Assembly (NCBI GenBank): GCA_029964075.1
Contig: CM057149.1
Span: 35,484,900 to 35,548,899, forward strand
Reading direction: 5' to 3'
Source of the DNA: Patiria pectinifera
Taxonomy: Eukaryota > Echinodermata > Asteroidea > Valvatida > Asterinidae
Length of the DNA: 64,000 nt
Position numbers and translations under genes: made by a program. The stretch's first letter is position 1, and each line of letters starts with the position of its first letter. The notes below the pieces were generated by a model. It was not told where the DNA came from, ran no database searches, and was given only the letters and a program-made list of their open reading frames with translations. Positions 57,301 to 64,000 of the stretch are shown one piece after another.

Positions 57301-60300
57301 ACGTTTTGTTTTTCATTATATTTATTAATGGATATTTATCAATTCGTAGACTGTTAAATTGATATTAGTGGTGGACAGCTGAATTTTGTGATCTCTTTAT
57401 TAAAATAGACACGACTTGGGAGTAGAGTATGCAAATTACATGAAATGTTCACAGTTACTACTCAATAACATGTTCTTTATCCCAATTATATTTTTTACGA
57501 TATGGAGCATGCCGTTTTTTTATCATACGGTCACTTTCTTTTTGACTCGCCATGTATTCATCTTTTCATCTGTGATAAACACAAATTGAGCTACTGCCAT
57601 AGTCACACAAAAAATAGAGTCTATAATTGCCTGCCTCGTCTCCTTCTTAAATGTTAATTGCATTTGCATGAGTCGAAAAGAATTGCGTTCCATTAATCGC
57701 TATATGCTGTTTACGGCCATCACAATAAACTCTTAATTGGCAATATGTCGTACTTGTTAATCACTAAAATACTCAAGTAAATTGCCCAGCAAAGTAGCTG
57801 ATGCGGGCGATACGATGGCACGGTACAAAACACAGAGAGGCGTGCGCACTGAGCCATGAATCCTAAAAGTACATCTCGCCCACCACATTCAGTTTGTGAC
57901 TGCGCCCTTATATTGTGTCGGCCATATTCTCAATTAGCTTAATGACGATGATGACGGCGGGCAGATTAACAGAAGATAGATCAGGCAAATAGGGTTCATC
58001 AATCTTCTATAGTATATGTAACGTTATTGACATTAAACAAAACAAAAAGTGGCATTACATTTCAGCCTTAGCCAGGCCTTCTTCAGAGGTAAATGACAGA
58101 GGAACAAGAAACAAACATGTAGGGGACACACAAACATGCAGGGTTGGAAGGAGAATCACAAAGAGGGATGGGGGGGGGGGCAGACCAATCCATATCTGGC
58201 TACCATCTCTCAATTTTTTGGTCTACATGTACAAATCTATATTCCATGACTGAAATTTAAAAAAAATAAATCAATATTTTCTTGCTCCAAATTTTGTTCG
58301 AATCAGGTTTACAAGGAGGTCCAATGTAAAATGAAAGTTGCATTTAAATATCCGTTAGTGGTGATTGCTGAAACCAAGGGGTGGCTGTGGAGTTTAGGGT
58401 CCGAGTTCCTATAACAGATGAAACATCCACCTTTAACTTTTTACTTTTGTCAAGTTTCAACATGTTCAAGTTTTGCAAAAACTAGTACAAATTGTCGTAC
58501 TCCTAAGTTAGAATTTCTTCATCAGATTTACACTTTATAGTAGTTAAACAATTAAAAAAAAAAATGGAAAAGTGGCAAAAATTTAAGGAGTTCATCAAAC
58601 AAGGTTTTCCCCTTCTTTAAATTAGGTTGTTTCCAATTTTTTTAATTGATTGTGACAATAACAAATTCTGTTGCCATGTTGTAATTTATGGCATGAAGCA
58701 AACACGAAGAGCACTCGCATGACACAATTAAGCAGGTACAAGTGATTCCTAACTTTCAATCACTTCCTTCACATCCCCATGAACATCAACATCTCAAGGA
58801 CAGACTGTTGTAATTAGTGTCTTGTTGTTTATTTAGATTATTGTTATTTATTATCCGCGGTCTCGGTCTCGGTCTCGGACCATTTCGGTCTCGGTCTCGG
58901 TCCGCCTTGAAGGGGCTGGTCTCGGTCTCGGTCTCGCAACTTCAGGTCTCGGTCTTGGTCTCGGTCTCGGACTATCCGGTCTCGACTACAACACTGCAGA
59001 GTAGCATAAACGAGTCCTGTTTATTACGTCACGATTTACTGTGTTTTGTTTGCTGCCCGCAACGAAGACTTTTACACACATATTGCACGTTCGGGTCGAA
59101 ACAAGAACTGAAAAATAGCTCTCAAAAGTACCCTTTGTACTCATTTCATGACAGAAACAATAGTCGTTTTTATTTCATCACACCTTAGGCTACATATACC
59201 CCAAAAATGACGGAAATGTCTTCGAGCATTCCACAACCTAGCTCTTTTAAACTTAATGTTTGTTAAGGAAATGTTATGATGTTTATATTGTTTAAGTAAA
59301 TTTAATAACATCTGCATGTGAGTATAAGTGTTTATATAGGCAATGTATTTTATGTAATGATAGGAGATGTAGCAGTTTTTTGTTCAATCTAGCAGATGTT
59401 TGAAGTGCATCTGGCAGAAATTTGCCATTACCTTACGGTCACCCTGTTTGCTACTTGGATGGTTTCACATTAATACAATTATAGGCCAATTTTTAGGTGG
59501 GCTGGTGGAAATACTTCTATTTGAGTACACTGGTCACTCAAATAGAGTGAATATTTAACTTTATGCTAATTTGGCTCCGCCCTATGGGTAGTTTTCTCCA
59601 TCAAAAAGCTCTGAAATGGTTGCACAAAGCCAGATTTATGAATTAACATGCTGATTGTCAAGTTACTATCACAATTAGTAAACAAGTAAATTATTAAATA
59701 GAACTTTCTCACGAATGTATCTTGTCAAAAATATCTTTGTAGACATTTCAAGGATCATGCATATTCATTTTTTGGGTGAACGCTTCACCCAGTTAAATGG
59801 GCACTCTGTATAGGAATTGGCATTTTGTACTTTTAAATGTTTTTCCCCCAAAATTAAAAACCCTGGTTATTTAATGCAGTGTCCCCTTTTATTATTGCAA
59901 CAAAGGTTTCAAGTGATTACAGCGCTCCTACCGGTAGTTAGAAGATGGACAGATATATTTCCCTATGTATTTCTGATTTTGAACTCATAAAATGCACTTT
60001 GCAAATATATATGATTAATTAAACTAACTTTAATCAAATCAACTTTTTTGGCTAACTTTCATGTTTAACTTAGAATGAATGGGATAATCTCTAACAGATG
60101 TCCATAGCAAAGCTCATAAAATCCATACCAAATTTCAATAAAATGTCAATGCATGGCCAAACAAAAATATGTGCAGATAGATTTTTACCATTGATCTATA
60201 TCAAATTTCTATTATAGTTCATGTGCAACAGTGCTTGTCTGTAACTTTTTTTGAAATTTAATGAACTTGACTTTGCAAGATGGAGCCCAAATGCAATGTG

Positions 60301-63300
60301 AGAGCTCAGCCAATATGGCCGGCATATAGGCATGATAGTATGAACACAAAAAAATCTCTATGTCACGAATGCACAATGTGTGCATCATAAGCGCAGGGGG
60401 TACACTGATTGAACATTTCAGTTTTATAAAATTGGTTTGCAATAGCGCCAACCTCGTCCCCAGGGTGTCGAGCAGTACGCGCCCACCACTACCTGCTCTC
60501 TCACCCTGGTATTGGATTATTTGCATGTTTTGAATTTTTAATGCAAATTGCAAATGTCTGGGTTCCTGGATATCGTTATTACTACACATTTGCGTTTGTG
60601 TTTGTATGCGGTGTCTGGGGTAAAACAGAGTCAATTAGCAGCGAGCAGCACGCGTGAGTTACGAAAACCGATTTTGAAATCAAACTGTATCGATCTTATC
60701 AAGACAACATGCAGTATCATATTTCATCATAATATGAGCAAAAAATTGAAAAATTAGAATTTTAGAGAAGGCGTGGACGAATGAATGATCGAAAATCGTA
60801 CCTGCGTTAATGAATAATAGCACCAGTACGATAAATAAAAATCCATTACTAGCCAATTGCGGTATCAAACAGGAAGGAAGAAAAAGTTTCTATCAGGGGT
60901 TTACTATGGGCAGCGGTTGGAAATAAAGTAAGCACTGGTGACGAGGTTGCAATAGCGCACCTTTATGGAAAATACAAAAACAGATATGCAAGTATCCGTA
61001 CAAAATTGCACACAAAAATTGAAGCCCCCAAAAAGCTACATTACAGTGCATGTGGCGAACAAGTACTCCAGTGATTTAATACAGCTCTGTGTTTCTTGCA
61101 AAATAATTCAGCCGGAAAAAAAGACACACAAAAAAACAATCTCTTTTATTTGGAGTTAATAATAATCAAAACATAATTTTTGGTATCTCGCCTTACTGGT
61201 GTACTAATTTTTATGTTTGAATCGGATATTGACTTATCTGTACTCAAAACAGCGGTCGGCAAACACGGAAGGTTGAACGTCAACATGTAAGCTCAAATTA
61301 AAAAAAAAGGTTCCATTTGATGTTTGCCCTTGGTAATCAGTAACTGAAGTCAAGCCTGCCATTCACGTAACCTGGGCTACTTTGACAGCTAGAAGAGGAA
61401 TGCAAACACTGGTATCGGCCTCGTCGAAAGCTGTTTAAACACTCAGTAACTAACTGATCGCACGTCACTATATTTTCCTTCTTACAAATTTTTTATTATA
61501 ATTAGAAGTGTTTTTTTTTTGCCATGCAAAGGACAGGCAAATGCAAGGAAAGTGGAAGAGCTTGATTTTGGTTGTTTTTTTTTAAATTAAGGAACCAATC
61601 AAGAAGTCACATATATGCAAATCACTAAATTTGCAGGTGCATAGGGGAGGGGGTGGGGGTGGATCATGGGCAGTGATCCTAGGGGAGGGGAAGGATGCAT
61701 GGGCGTCGACAGGATTCTTTCTCGAGGGGGCAAAACATATATTTTTCCCAAAACATTCTTGTATTTCTCTCGATTTATCAGTTTAAGAGGGGGCAGGGAC
61801 ATTTTCCCCCCCCCCCAACTCATTAAATTTACACCACTATGACTTCGCACCTCTTTTTCTTTTCTTTTTTCTTCCTTTTTTTTAAGTGCGCTTTTCCGGG
61901 CGACGCCCATGGAAGGATGGGCAGGAGAAGGCAATGGTGATGTCCCCCAACAATAATAGAAACCCTTCCCCCCAGCTCCCCCAGCCCCCCCCCAAAAAAA
62001 ATGCCAAGCCCCTGGCTTCAGATGATGTCACTCTCAGTTTATCCCTACTTTTCTGGCATTTGGTAAACTTCACGGTACAGATTCTGGATTTTTTTTTTTA
62101 CTGCTGTTGTGGTATTCTTATCAACCTCCATACAAATACATTCCATGTCATAGTCACACAGATATCCATCAAGTTAAAAAACGGTACTAAGCCAAAAAAA
62201 TAGAGAGAGTCTAGAACCAGTAACCCCTTGATTGAAAATCACCTAAAATAATGAAGTTCAAAATGGTCGTGATTTAACAAAAAAAACAAAATAACTCAGG
62301 TTGGATATGAACCAGTAACCCCTTGATTGAAAATCACCTTAAATCATTGAGGTCAAAATGATAATGAGTTTTAAATTAAAAAAAAATTAGGTTGAGTTTG
62401 AAACAGTAACCCCTTGATTGAAAATCACCCTCAAAATCATCAAGTTTAAAAATGGTAGCAATTTAATTAACAAAAAATAACTGCCCAGGTTGGGTTTGAA
62501 CCAGTAACCCTTTGATTCAAAATCACCTAAACTCATCCAGTTCAAGTTAATCTATAAAAAGAAAGCCCACGTTGGGTTTATTCAAATAACCACATGATTG
62601 AAAATCACCTACAATTATCAAGTTCAATATGGTGCTGAATTAAAAAAAAACCACCAGGTTGGGTTTGAACTAGTAACCCCTTGACTGAAGATCACCTAAA
62701 ATCATGAAGTTCAAAATGATACTGATTTGACTTAAAAAAACAACAGCTCAGGTTGGATTGGAAGCAATGACAACTCACCAGTGCCGAGGCTAGGTGCACT
62801 CCAGCCAACTCCCCCAAGTCATTATGACTCAGGTCAATCTGGGTCAACGTACTATTGTTCTTCAAACCCTCCGACAGGCGAAGCGCATCTCGATCCGTCA
62901 GATGATTGGCTGAAATGAAGAGAGAGGGATGTATGTTTAGAATTCTTGTAACTCTCACATTGTGACAGATCATAAGTACATACTGGCACAAATATATCAC
63001 AGCCTAGGGAAGTCATTTTCAATTCCCGATACTTACAGCTGAGAGACAGTATCTTGAGGGTATAGTTGGTCTCCAGCATGGAGGCAAATCCTGCCGCTCC
63101 CTTATATCGCATCTGGTTCTCGGACACATCCTGTTAAGAATGAAGAAAAATCAATCAAATTTTTATATTATACCTTTTCATTCTTGTCAAATGAATAATG
63201 AGGAAAATCGGGAACATTCGGTACCAAAACCAAATTAGGTTTAACAGGTGCAACAAGTTTATGTATGGGTAATTTCTGCACTTTGAAAGGAAGTGTAATG

Positions 63301-63773
63301 TCCAGTGCAGAGCCAATTAACTATGATATCTAATTAATGATTCAGAGAAATGATCCAAAACTCCTAGTCTGTAATCTCCTTGACCATTACTAGATGATGG
63401 ATGTACAAGATTTGAAAAATACATGTTCAGGTTTATTCACTGAGCTCTCAAAATCTCTGTCACGGACATTACATAACGCTGGAATTGTCCATATAATAAA
63501 TTTCAGATCTATGTCTATTTGAAATCAGACTGTTTCTATGTTCTGTTTGTCCCATTGTCAAATCTGCAATAACTCTGAAAAACACATCCTGATGACAAAA
63601 TCAGGAAATCACTAAAACACCACACCCCCAAAATAAGCCCCGCCCACCAAATCCATCCCACCTACCAGTTTTGTGATGTAGCAGTTATCTCTCATCATGT
63701 AAGCAATGACAGCTCCTCCGTCTCCTTCTAGATGGTTGTCGCTCAGATCCAACGTTTCTGTGCATGTGTTGCT
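33819..63773 (-). CDS. LRR protein, ribonuclease-inhibitor type, LRRC74-like; 5'-partial, 11 exons in window
   Basis: Eleven - strand exons join with correct phases into 1,098 nt (365 residues plus a TAG stop at 33819-33821). They encode consecutive ~28-residue LRRs with the LxxLDLSxN pattern (ETLDLSDNHLEGDG, TQIDLSHNDLG, IYLDLKWNGV, EVLDLSQNGV). A non-LRR C-terminal region with an EF-hand-like segment follows. This order resembles LRRC74A/B. The function of that family is poorly known; RI-type LRRs usually bind proteins. The repeats continue past the window edge, so the start is missing. Family membership in RI-type LRR is firm; the LRRC74 label is tentative. Intron 39678-62778 is 23 kb and packed with repeats, while the coding exons show no damage. 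Confidence 0.8.
34923..36146. mobile_element. Tc1/mariner-like foldback MITE carrying a nested TTAA MITE
   Basis: It starts CAGGGTCAGTCAAAAA and ends TTTTTTTACTCACCCTG, with TA at 34921-34922 and 36147-36148. An inner palindrome near 35840-35902 pairs GTAGTACACAATG with CATTGTGTACTAC. The TTAA element 35070-35585 interrupts its left arm. Confidence 0.65.
35070..35585. mobile_element. TTAA-flanked palindromic MITE, copy 4
   Basis: TTAA at 35066-35069 and 35586-35589 bounds 516 bp. Left end AGGGAAGATACAACATTGG, right end GCAAATGTTGTACATTCCCT. The palindrome at 35220-35249 is 30 bp with one mismatched central pair (left arm TCCAATGCTGGTCGG). Confidence 0.82.
36570..39677 (-). CDS. LRR gene, central LRR exons
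   Basis: Exons in transcript order: 39591-39677, 37750-37865, 37220-37298 and 36570-36659. They read ASNDGLIYLDLKWNGVRGKG, VNTALEVLDLSQNGVTLPG, SNHINTPGAKKLALGLKKNT and LRANPMGDEGALAVIKACP. Junctions fall inside repeats without breaking the 28-29 residue period. For example ANALK at one exon end joins VNTALEVLDL at the next. GT-AG sites are present at all ends. Confidence 0.82.
36768..37056. mobile_element. Short TTAA-flanked element
   Basis: TTAA at 36764-36767 is followed by CCACTTCGTGCCGGG. The right end reads GTGCGAACTGG before a TTTTAA. It resembles 5262-5451 at both ends. Confidence 0.4.
38130..38430 (-). mobile_element. tRNA-derived SINE, same family as 17955-18243
   Basis: On - from 38283 to 38208 there is a tRNA-like head: TTAGCTCGGTGGTCAAGTGG (A-box-like), a B-box-like GGGTTTGAGTCCC, then CATCCGAGTGA and a T run. 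The flanks repeat TTAGGTTTTGCCCTTCACC (38131) and TTAGGTTTCACCCTTCACC (38380). Confidence 0.6.
38955..39465. mobile_element. TTAA-flanked palindromic MITE, diverged copy 5
   Basis: TTAA at 38951-38954 and 39466-39469 bounds 511 bp. Ends: AGCCCGAGTCCATCATTTGC and ACAAATGATGGACTATAGCT, inverted. The centre (39110-39145) is a 36-bp palindrome with one mismatched pair, left arm TTTCCAACGGTGCTTCTT. It shares length, TTAA border, the CATCATTTGC end and a CATTTTGAAGAAA phrase before the palindrome with copies 1-4, but its palindrome arm is largely different. Confidence 0.65.
40117..40749. repeat. 600-bp foldback family, copy 3
   Basis: This starts AAGGGAATAAATGTGTGCTC. The first 180 bp is a long palindrome centred near 40200 (TAATTACCCGAGCCGG mirrored around the centre; CAGACTCTAAGTGGTCTTAA mirrors TTAAGACCACTTAGAGTCTG). 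It ends TTTATGAATGAGA. Confidence 0.75.
44245..44335 (+). mobile_element. tRNA-like SINE head
   Basis: GTAGCCTAGTGGATAGCGAG (A-box-like) and GGTTCGAATCC (B box) are about 35 bases apart, as in a tRNA gene. The acceptor stem does not pair, so it is a SINE head or tRNA relic. Confidence 0.5.
45961..46210 (+). mobile_element. 3' end of a LINE-type (non-LTR) retrotransposon, 5'-truncated
   Basis: The + frame reads CFKWFGHVTQHYSLCKTIMQ, GRRRGRQRKSWVDNVKEWT and AADRTAWRKT then stop. This is the typical C-terminal end of LINE ORF2 proteins. The fragment is flanked by an 11-bp direct repeat TGACGTGATCT (45950-45960 and 46211-46221), so it is a complete insertion of a truncated copy. Confidence 0.8.
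46324..46497. repeat. Interstitial telomere-like CCCTAA block inside an inverted repeat
   Basis: About 65 bp (46370-46434) of CCCTAA and variants (CCCTAG, CCGTAA, CCTTAA). They are flanked by arms containing ACCCGATGTTCCCCAATACC and its inverted copy GGTATTGGGGAACATCGGGT. The right arm has an extra partial repeat of the arm's GATGTT unit. Confidence 0.8.
47221..47660 (-). repeat. 3' LTR of the Ty3/gypsy element
   Basis: 440 bp, reading TGTAGCGGCG at the start and CTCGTTACA at the end on -. By eye it is the same as 55475-55914. It contains GC-rich CGCGCGCG runs. Confidence 0.95.
47661..47675 (-). promoter_or_regulatory. Polypurine tract of the Ty3/gypsy element
   Basis: On -, AAAGGAGGGGGTTG directly precedes the 3' LTR. 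This is the expected position and composition for the plus-strand primer. Confidence 0.75.
48209..48850 (-). CDS. Accessory ORF with two C2H2 zinc fingers in the Ty3/gypsy element
   Basis: Open for 213 codons between pol and the 3' LTR. The first finger is CQECSTDCSSQSNLKRHQDE then QH (C-x2-C-x12-H-x4-H). The second is CPHAHCSLSFLRKHDLDRHW then RSH (C-x4-C-x12-H-x3-H). The rest is Pro/Arg/Glu-rich with no transmembrane segment, so it is not an envelope. The first 18 residues (MVIGVYNCNYFLLLLVLQ) look like translated intron: TTCCTTTTGTTATTGGTACTGCAG on - is a good 3' splice site, giving an exon start at 48796 (DKSTPQQKPVT). It could therefore be made from a spliced RNA or as a C-terminal extension of pol. 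No role is known to me. Unlike gag and pol, this frame is undamaged. Confidence 0.6.
   Translation of the reverse strand: MVIGVYNCNYFLLLLVLQDKSTPQQKPVTPSEKDPSRHYQCQECSTDCSSQSNLKRHQDEQHGQREKNRLRCPHAHCSLSFLRKHDLDRHWRSHEEDQRPRQPSEQPRTPECPRTPGRSLDAISLHAESEERRAIGLLRPLSPPRMRRSVEMPLPLQAPACPAQPEGPLVKEVGTQTEGSRNSHRLVERVVHEILDTDGKVTTRIIKERFFSE
48856..49571 (-). pseudogene. Integrase C-terminal (GPY/F-like) region, frame-broken
   Basis: The end of pol runs through three frames on -. After a break near 49571 it reads NMLMFGREVKLPIDL. After one near 49290 it reads YDGPYLITQSLSDVVVRIQ, the GPY/F-type C-terminal domain. After one near 49232 it reads RHRPKVVHTNLLKAFHGEF and stays open to TGA at 48856-48858. 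Each break fits a one-base change. The tail is Ser/Pro-rich. Confidence 0.8.
49571..52000 (-). pseudogene. Ty3/gypsy pol: reverse transcriptase, RNase H, integrase core
   Basis: The main frame reads RT motifs RFCVDYRRLN, FSTLDLASGYWQ, MPFGLCNAPSTF and the catalytic YLDD (about residue 110 counting from the Met at 51812). RNase H follows with DTDASDFGIGAVL and TDHGALKWL. Integrase has HDSPTGGH...CLEC zinc-binding, VAIDITGPFP (Asp), HSDQGRQFES (Asp) and YHPQSDGQVERF (Glu). An in-frame TAA sits just before RT (51831-51833, in GP*ASPIVLV). Upstream the same frame continues through GRTDLVKHRIETGDVAPIKQ to a break near 52000. The catalytic residues themselves are intact. Confidence 0.93.
52000..52869 (-). 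pseudogene. Retroviral-type aspartic protease region of the Ty3/gypsy element
   Basis: The frame starts with MVGEGLHLDAFINGVYCDVL, followed by the active-site LVDTGATVSLLS near residue 20. GNDVLLGLDFLRN at about residues 87-99 matches the second conserved protease block. It joins the pol frame only after a one-base break near 52000. Past that break the protease frame stays open to 51889 with no pol-like sequence. Confidence 0.85.
52946..53724 (-). pseudogene. Gag capsid and zinc-knuckle region of the Ty3/gypsy element
   Basis: The 258-codon frame has capsid-like sequence (SYMKHFELCAGINGWDDETK, CQYLAVLLTGSAQLVLGSL, QARFDPTGRKELHRAQLRN) and a single CCHC knuckle, CYKCKQWGHIKPNC, near the C-terminus. 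The capsid start is cut by a one-base break near 53724: the preceding residues (LIKPDRYDGKGPW) lie in another frame. Confidence 0.88.
53725..55050 (-). pseudogene. Gag N-terminal region, heavily broken
   Basis: The frames need several shifts and pass stop codons near 53885 and 53990 before reaching a 325-codon frame at 54073-55050. That frame ends with low-similarity, Ser/Gln-rich sequence and starts within the GC-rich tandem repeats. I do not recognise a matrix-like domain. Which start codon was used is unclear. Confidence 0.5.
54838..55125. repeat. 27-28 bp tandem repeat in the retrotransposon leader
   Basis: About ten units of GGAGTTCCCGGAGCGGCTTT TCTGATCC-type sequence, alternating 27 and 28 bp. 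Because the length is not constant in threes, translated reading frames rotate between Arg/Glu/Leu-rich and Gly/Ser-rich peptides. Confidence 0.85.
55138..55345. repeat. Four-copy GGTCAAACC stem motif in the retrotransposon leader
   Basis: CGGTCAAACCGCTGCCGTGT and close variants occur near 55145, 55196, 55254 and 55329, each with GGC and GCC words that could pair across the GTCAAAC core. They lie between the primer site and the gag start, where packaging or dimerisation signals of retroelements usually sit. Confidence 0.6.
55463..55473 (-). promoter_or_regulatory. tRNA primer-binding site (tRNA-Leu-like)
   Basis: One base after the 5' LTR, the - strand reads TGGTGGCAGCG. This is complementary to a 3' tRNA end of CGCTGCCA plus CCA, which occurs in animal tRNA-Leu genes. 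The match is 11 bases and then fails. Confidence 0.6.
55475..55914 (-). repeat. 5' LTR of the Ty3/gypsy element
   Basis: 440 bp, appearing identical to 47221-47660. It should carry the promoter; no TATA box could be assigned with confidence. Confidence 0.95.
55915..56513. repeat. Continuation of the dispersed repeat split by the LTR element
   Basis: TATTCATATCTGCATGGC resumes the unit that breaks off at 47216 and runs on through the same segments as other copies (GACAATATAATAAAGC, GGGCTGTTGGAAAGACTTCT). It is then interrupted at 56514 and resumes at 59240-59451, ending CGGTCACCCTG. Confidence 0.75.
56514..59239. mobile_element. 2.7-kb foldback element with GGTCTC arrays
   Basis: Left arm 56514 to about 56780 (AGGTTGTGGAATGCTCGAAG at its start) is closely mirrored by about 58975-59239 (CTTCGAGCATTCCACAACCT at its end). 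Inside the arms lie hexamer arrays, GGTCTCGGTCTCGG-type, at 56772-56908 and 58858-58985. The 1.9 kb between them is AT-rich with no long open frame, so the element is non-autonomous. Superfamily is not determined and no clear target duplication was seen. Confidence 0.8.
59520..59586 (-). repeat. Inverted terminal piece of the GGGCGGAGCC repeat
   Basis: AATATTTAACTTTATGCTAA followed by TTTGGCTCCGCCC is the reverse of the start of the array units. It shows that the family also occurs in the opposite orientation, next to a forward GGGCTGGTGGAAATACTTCT piece at 59499. Confidence 0.6.
59590..62206 (-). other. LRR-gene intron, no recognised element
   Basis: I see no coding exon on either strand and no clear repeat. 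Homopolymer runs of A, T and C occur (for example 61809-61817), and short open frames have no recognisable content. Confidence 0.45.
62207..62760 (-). repeat. 80-97 bp tandem repeat with B-box-like words
   Basis: AACCAGTAACCCCTTGATTG recurs near 62216, 62309, 62401, 62498, 62577 (poor) and 62665, each followed by AAAATCACCT and an A-rich spacer. On - each good unit reads GGTTCAAACCCAACCT, close to a polymerase III B box. Confidence 0.8.
62779..63773 (-). CDS. LRR gene, N-terminal-most visible exons
   Basis: Exons in transcript order: 63666-63773, 63037-63130 and 62779-62909. They read SNTCTETLDLSDNHLEGDGG, DVSENQMRYKGAAGFASML, YTLKILSLS and NNSTLTQIDLSHNDLGELA. The first starts at an LRR in progress, so more repeats lie beyond the window. 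The exon at 63666 could also start later, at a second CAG at 63744; the longer form is preferred because it keeps the LRR spacing and has the better pyrimidine tract. Confidence 0.8.
63331..63490 (+). repeat. Dispersed repeat shared with 14353-14510
   Basis: Same-strand match with few changes to the repeat in a DCAF1 intron, including TAATCTCCTTGACCATTACT and CATAACGCTGGAATTG. Confidence 0.7.
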
Positions 63774-64000
63774 CTGTTTCAATGACCAGAAAGAACAAAG
63801 GCAGCTTTCAACGTTTGTAATTCAAAGGGTAATTTGTAACTTTTAAAGATTAATTTGTAATTAAAGAGATTACATGGTAATCTATTTTTTTTTAATGCGG
63901 AAATGCACCTTTGTGTCCCATTTAACTTTACTTTCAATTTTCATTTCACCATTTTTGAGGACATTTTGGTGCCTTTTTTTATTTTATGCTAATGAAAATT

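Noticed and set aside
62207..62760. CRISPR-like array
   Set aside because: Units are diverged tandem repeats of variable length with A-rich, related spacers in an animal intron.

Overview
The window is eukaryotic genomic DNA with long, AT-rich, repeat-filled introns and standard GT-AG splice sites. It has no prokaryotic features. The two protein genes are animal genes. The repeat content (TTAA- and TA-flanked MITEs, Penelope-like and Ty3/gypsy elements, tRNA-derived SINEs) suggests a marine invertebrate, plausibly an echinoderm or hemichordate. I cannot fix the species, and that placement is inference.

Gene 1 is on the + strand and runs from before base 1 to the stop at 28836-28838. It is DCAF1 (VprBP), the substrate receptor of the CUL4-DDB1 ubiquitin ligase. 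I could place 28 coding exons; together they give 3,591 nt with all splice phases consistent (1,196 residues plus stop). The N-terminal part lies upstream of the window. In order they encode a helical ARM-like region (989-9968), a LisH motif (11001-12077), a proline-rich linker (13379-15231), a WD40 propeller carrying two WDVR DDB1-binding motifs (16480-26675), and an acidic Asp/Glu tail (27483-28838). A long 3' UTR probably ends near the AATAAA at 31148.

Gene 2 is on the - strand and runs from beyond 63773 down to the stop at 33819-33821. It is a leucine-rich-repeat protein of the ribonuclease-inhibitor type with a C-terminal EF-hand-like region, most like LRRC74. Eleven coding exons (1,098 nt, phases consistent) are visible. 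The two genes converge tail to tail. A 23-kb intron of gene 2 (39678-62778) is a stack of repeats.

That intron holds many copies of one dispersed repeat (39.97-47.2 kb and 55.9-59.5 kb), a 3' LINE fragment with an 11-bp target duplication, an interstitial telomere-like block inside a hairpin, a complete-length Ty3/gypsy LTR retrotransposon (47221-55914, - strand) and a 2.7-kb foldback element with GGTCTC arrays. The retrotransposon has 440-bp LTRs that look identical, a 4-bp TATT target duplication, a tRNA-Leu-like primer site and a polypurine tract. Its gag, protease and pol frames are repeatedly broken, and it carries an extra 3' ORF with two C2H2 zinc fingers.

The DCAF1 introns hold further elements. 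The most notable is a family of ~510-520 bp TTAA-flanked MITEs, each centred on a near-perfect 30-36 bp palindrome whose two arms have changed together between copies. Others are PIF/Harbinger-like and Tc1/mariner-like MITEs, a Penelope-like reverse transcriptase fragment fused to a 110-bp tandem array, several tRNA-like SINEs, minisatellites, and a tandemly copied 3' splice site with the start of its exon.
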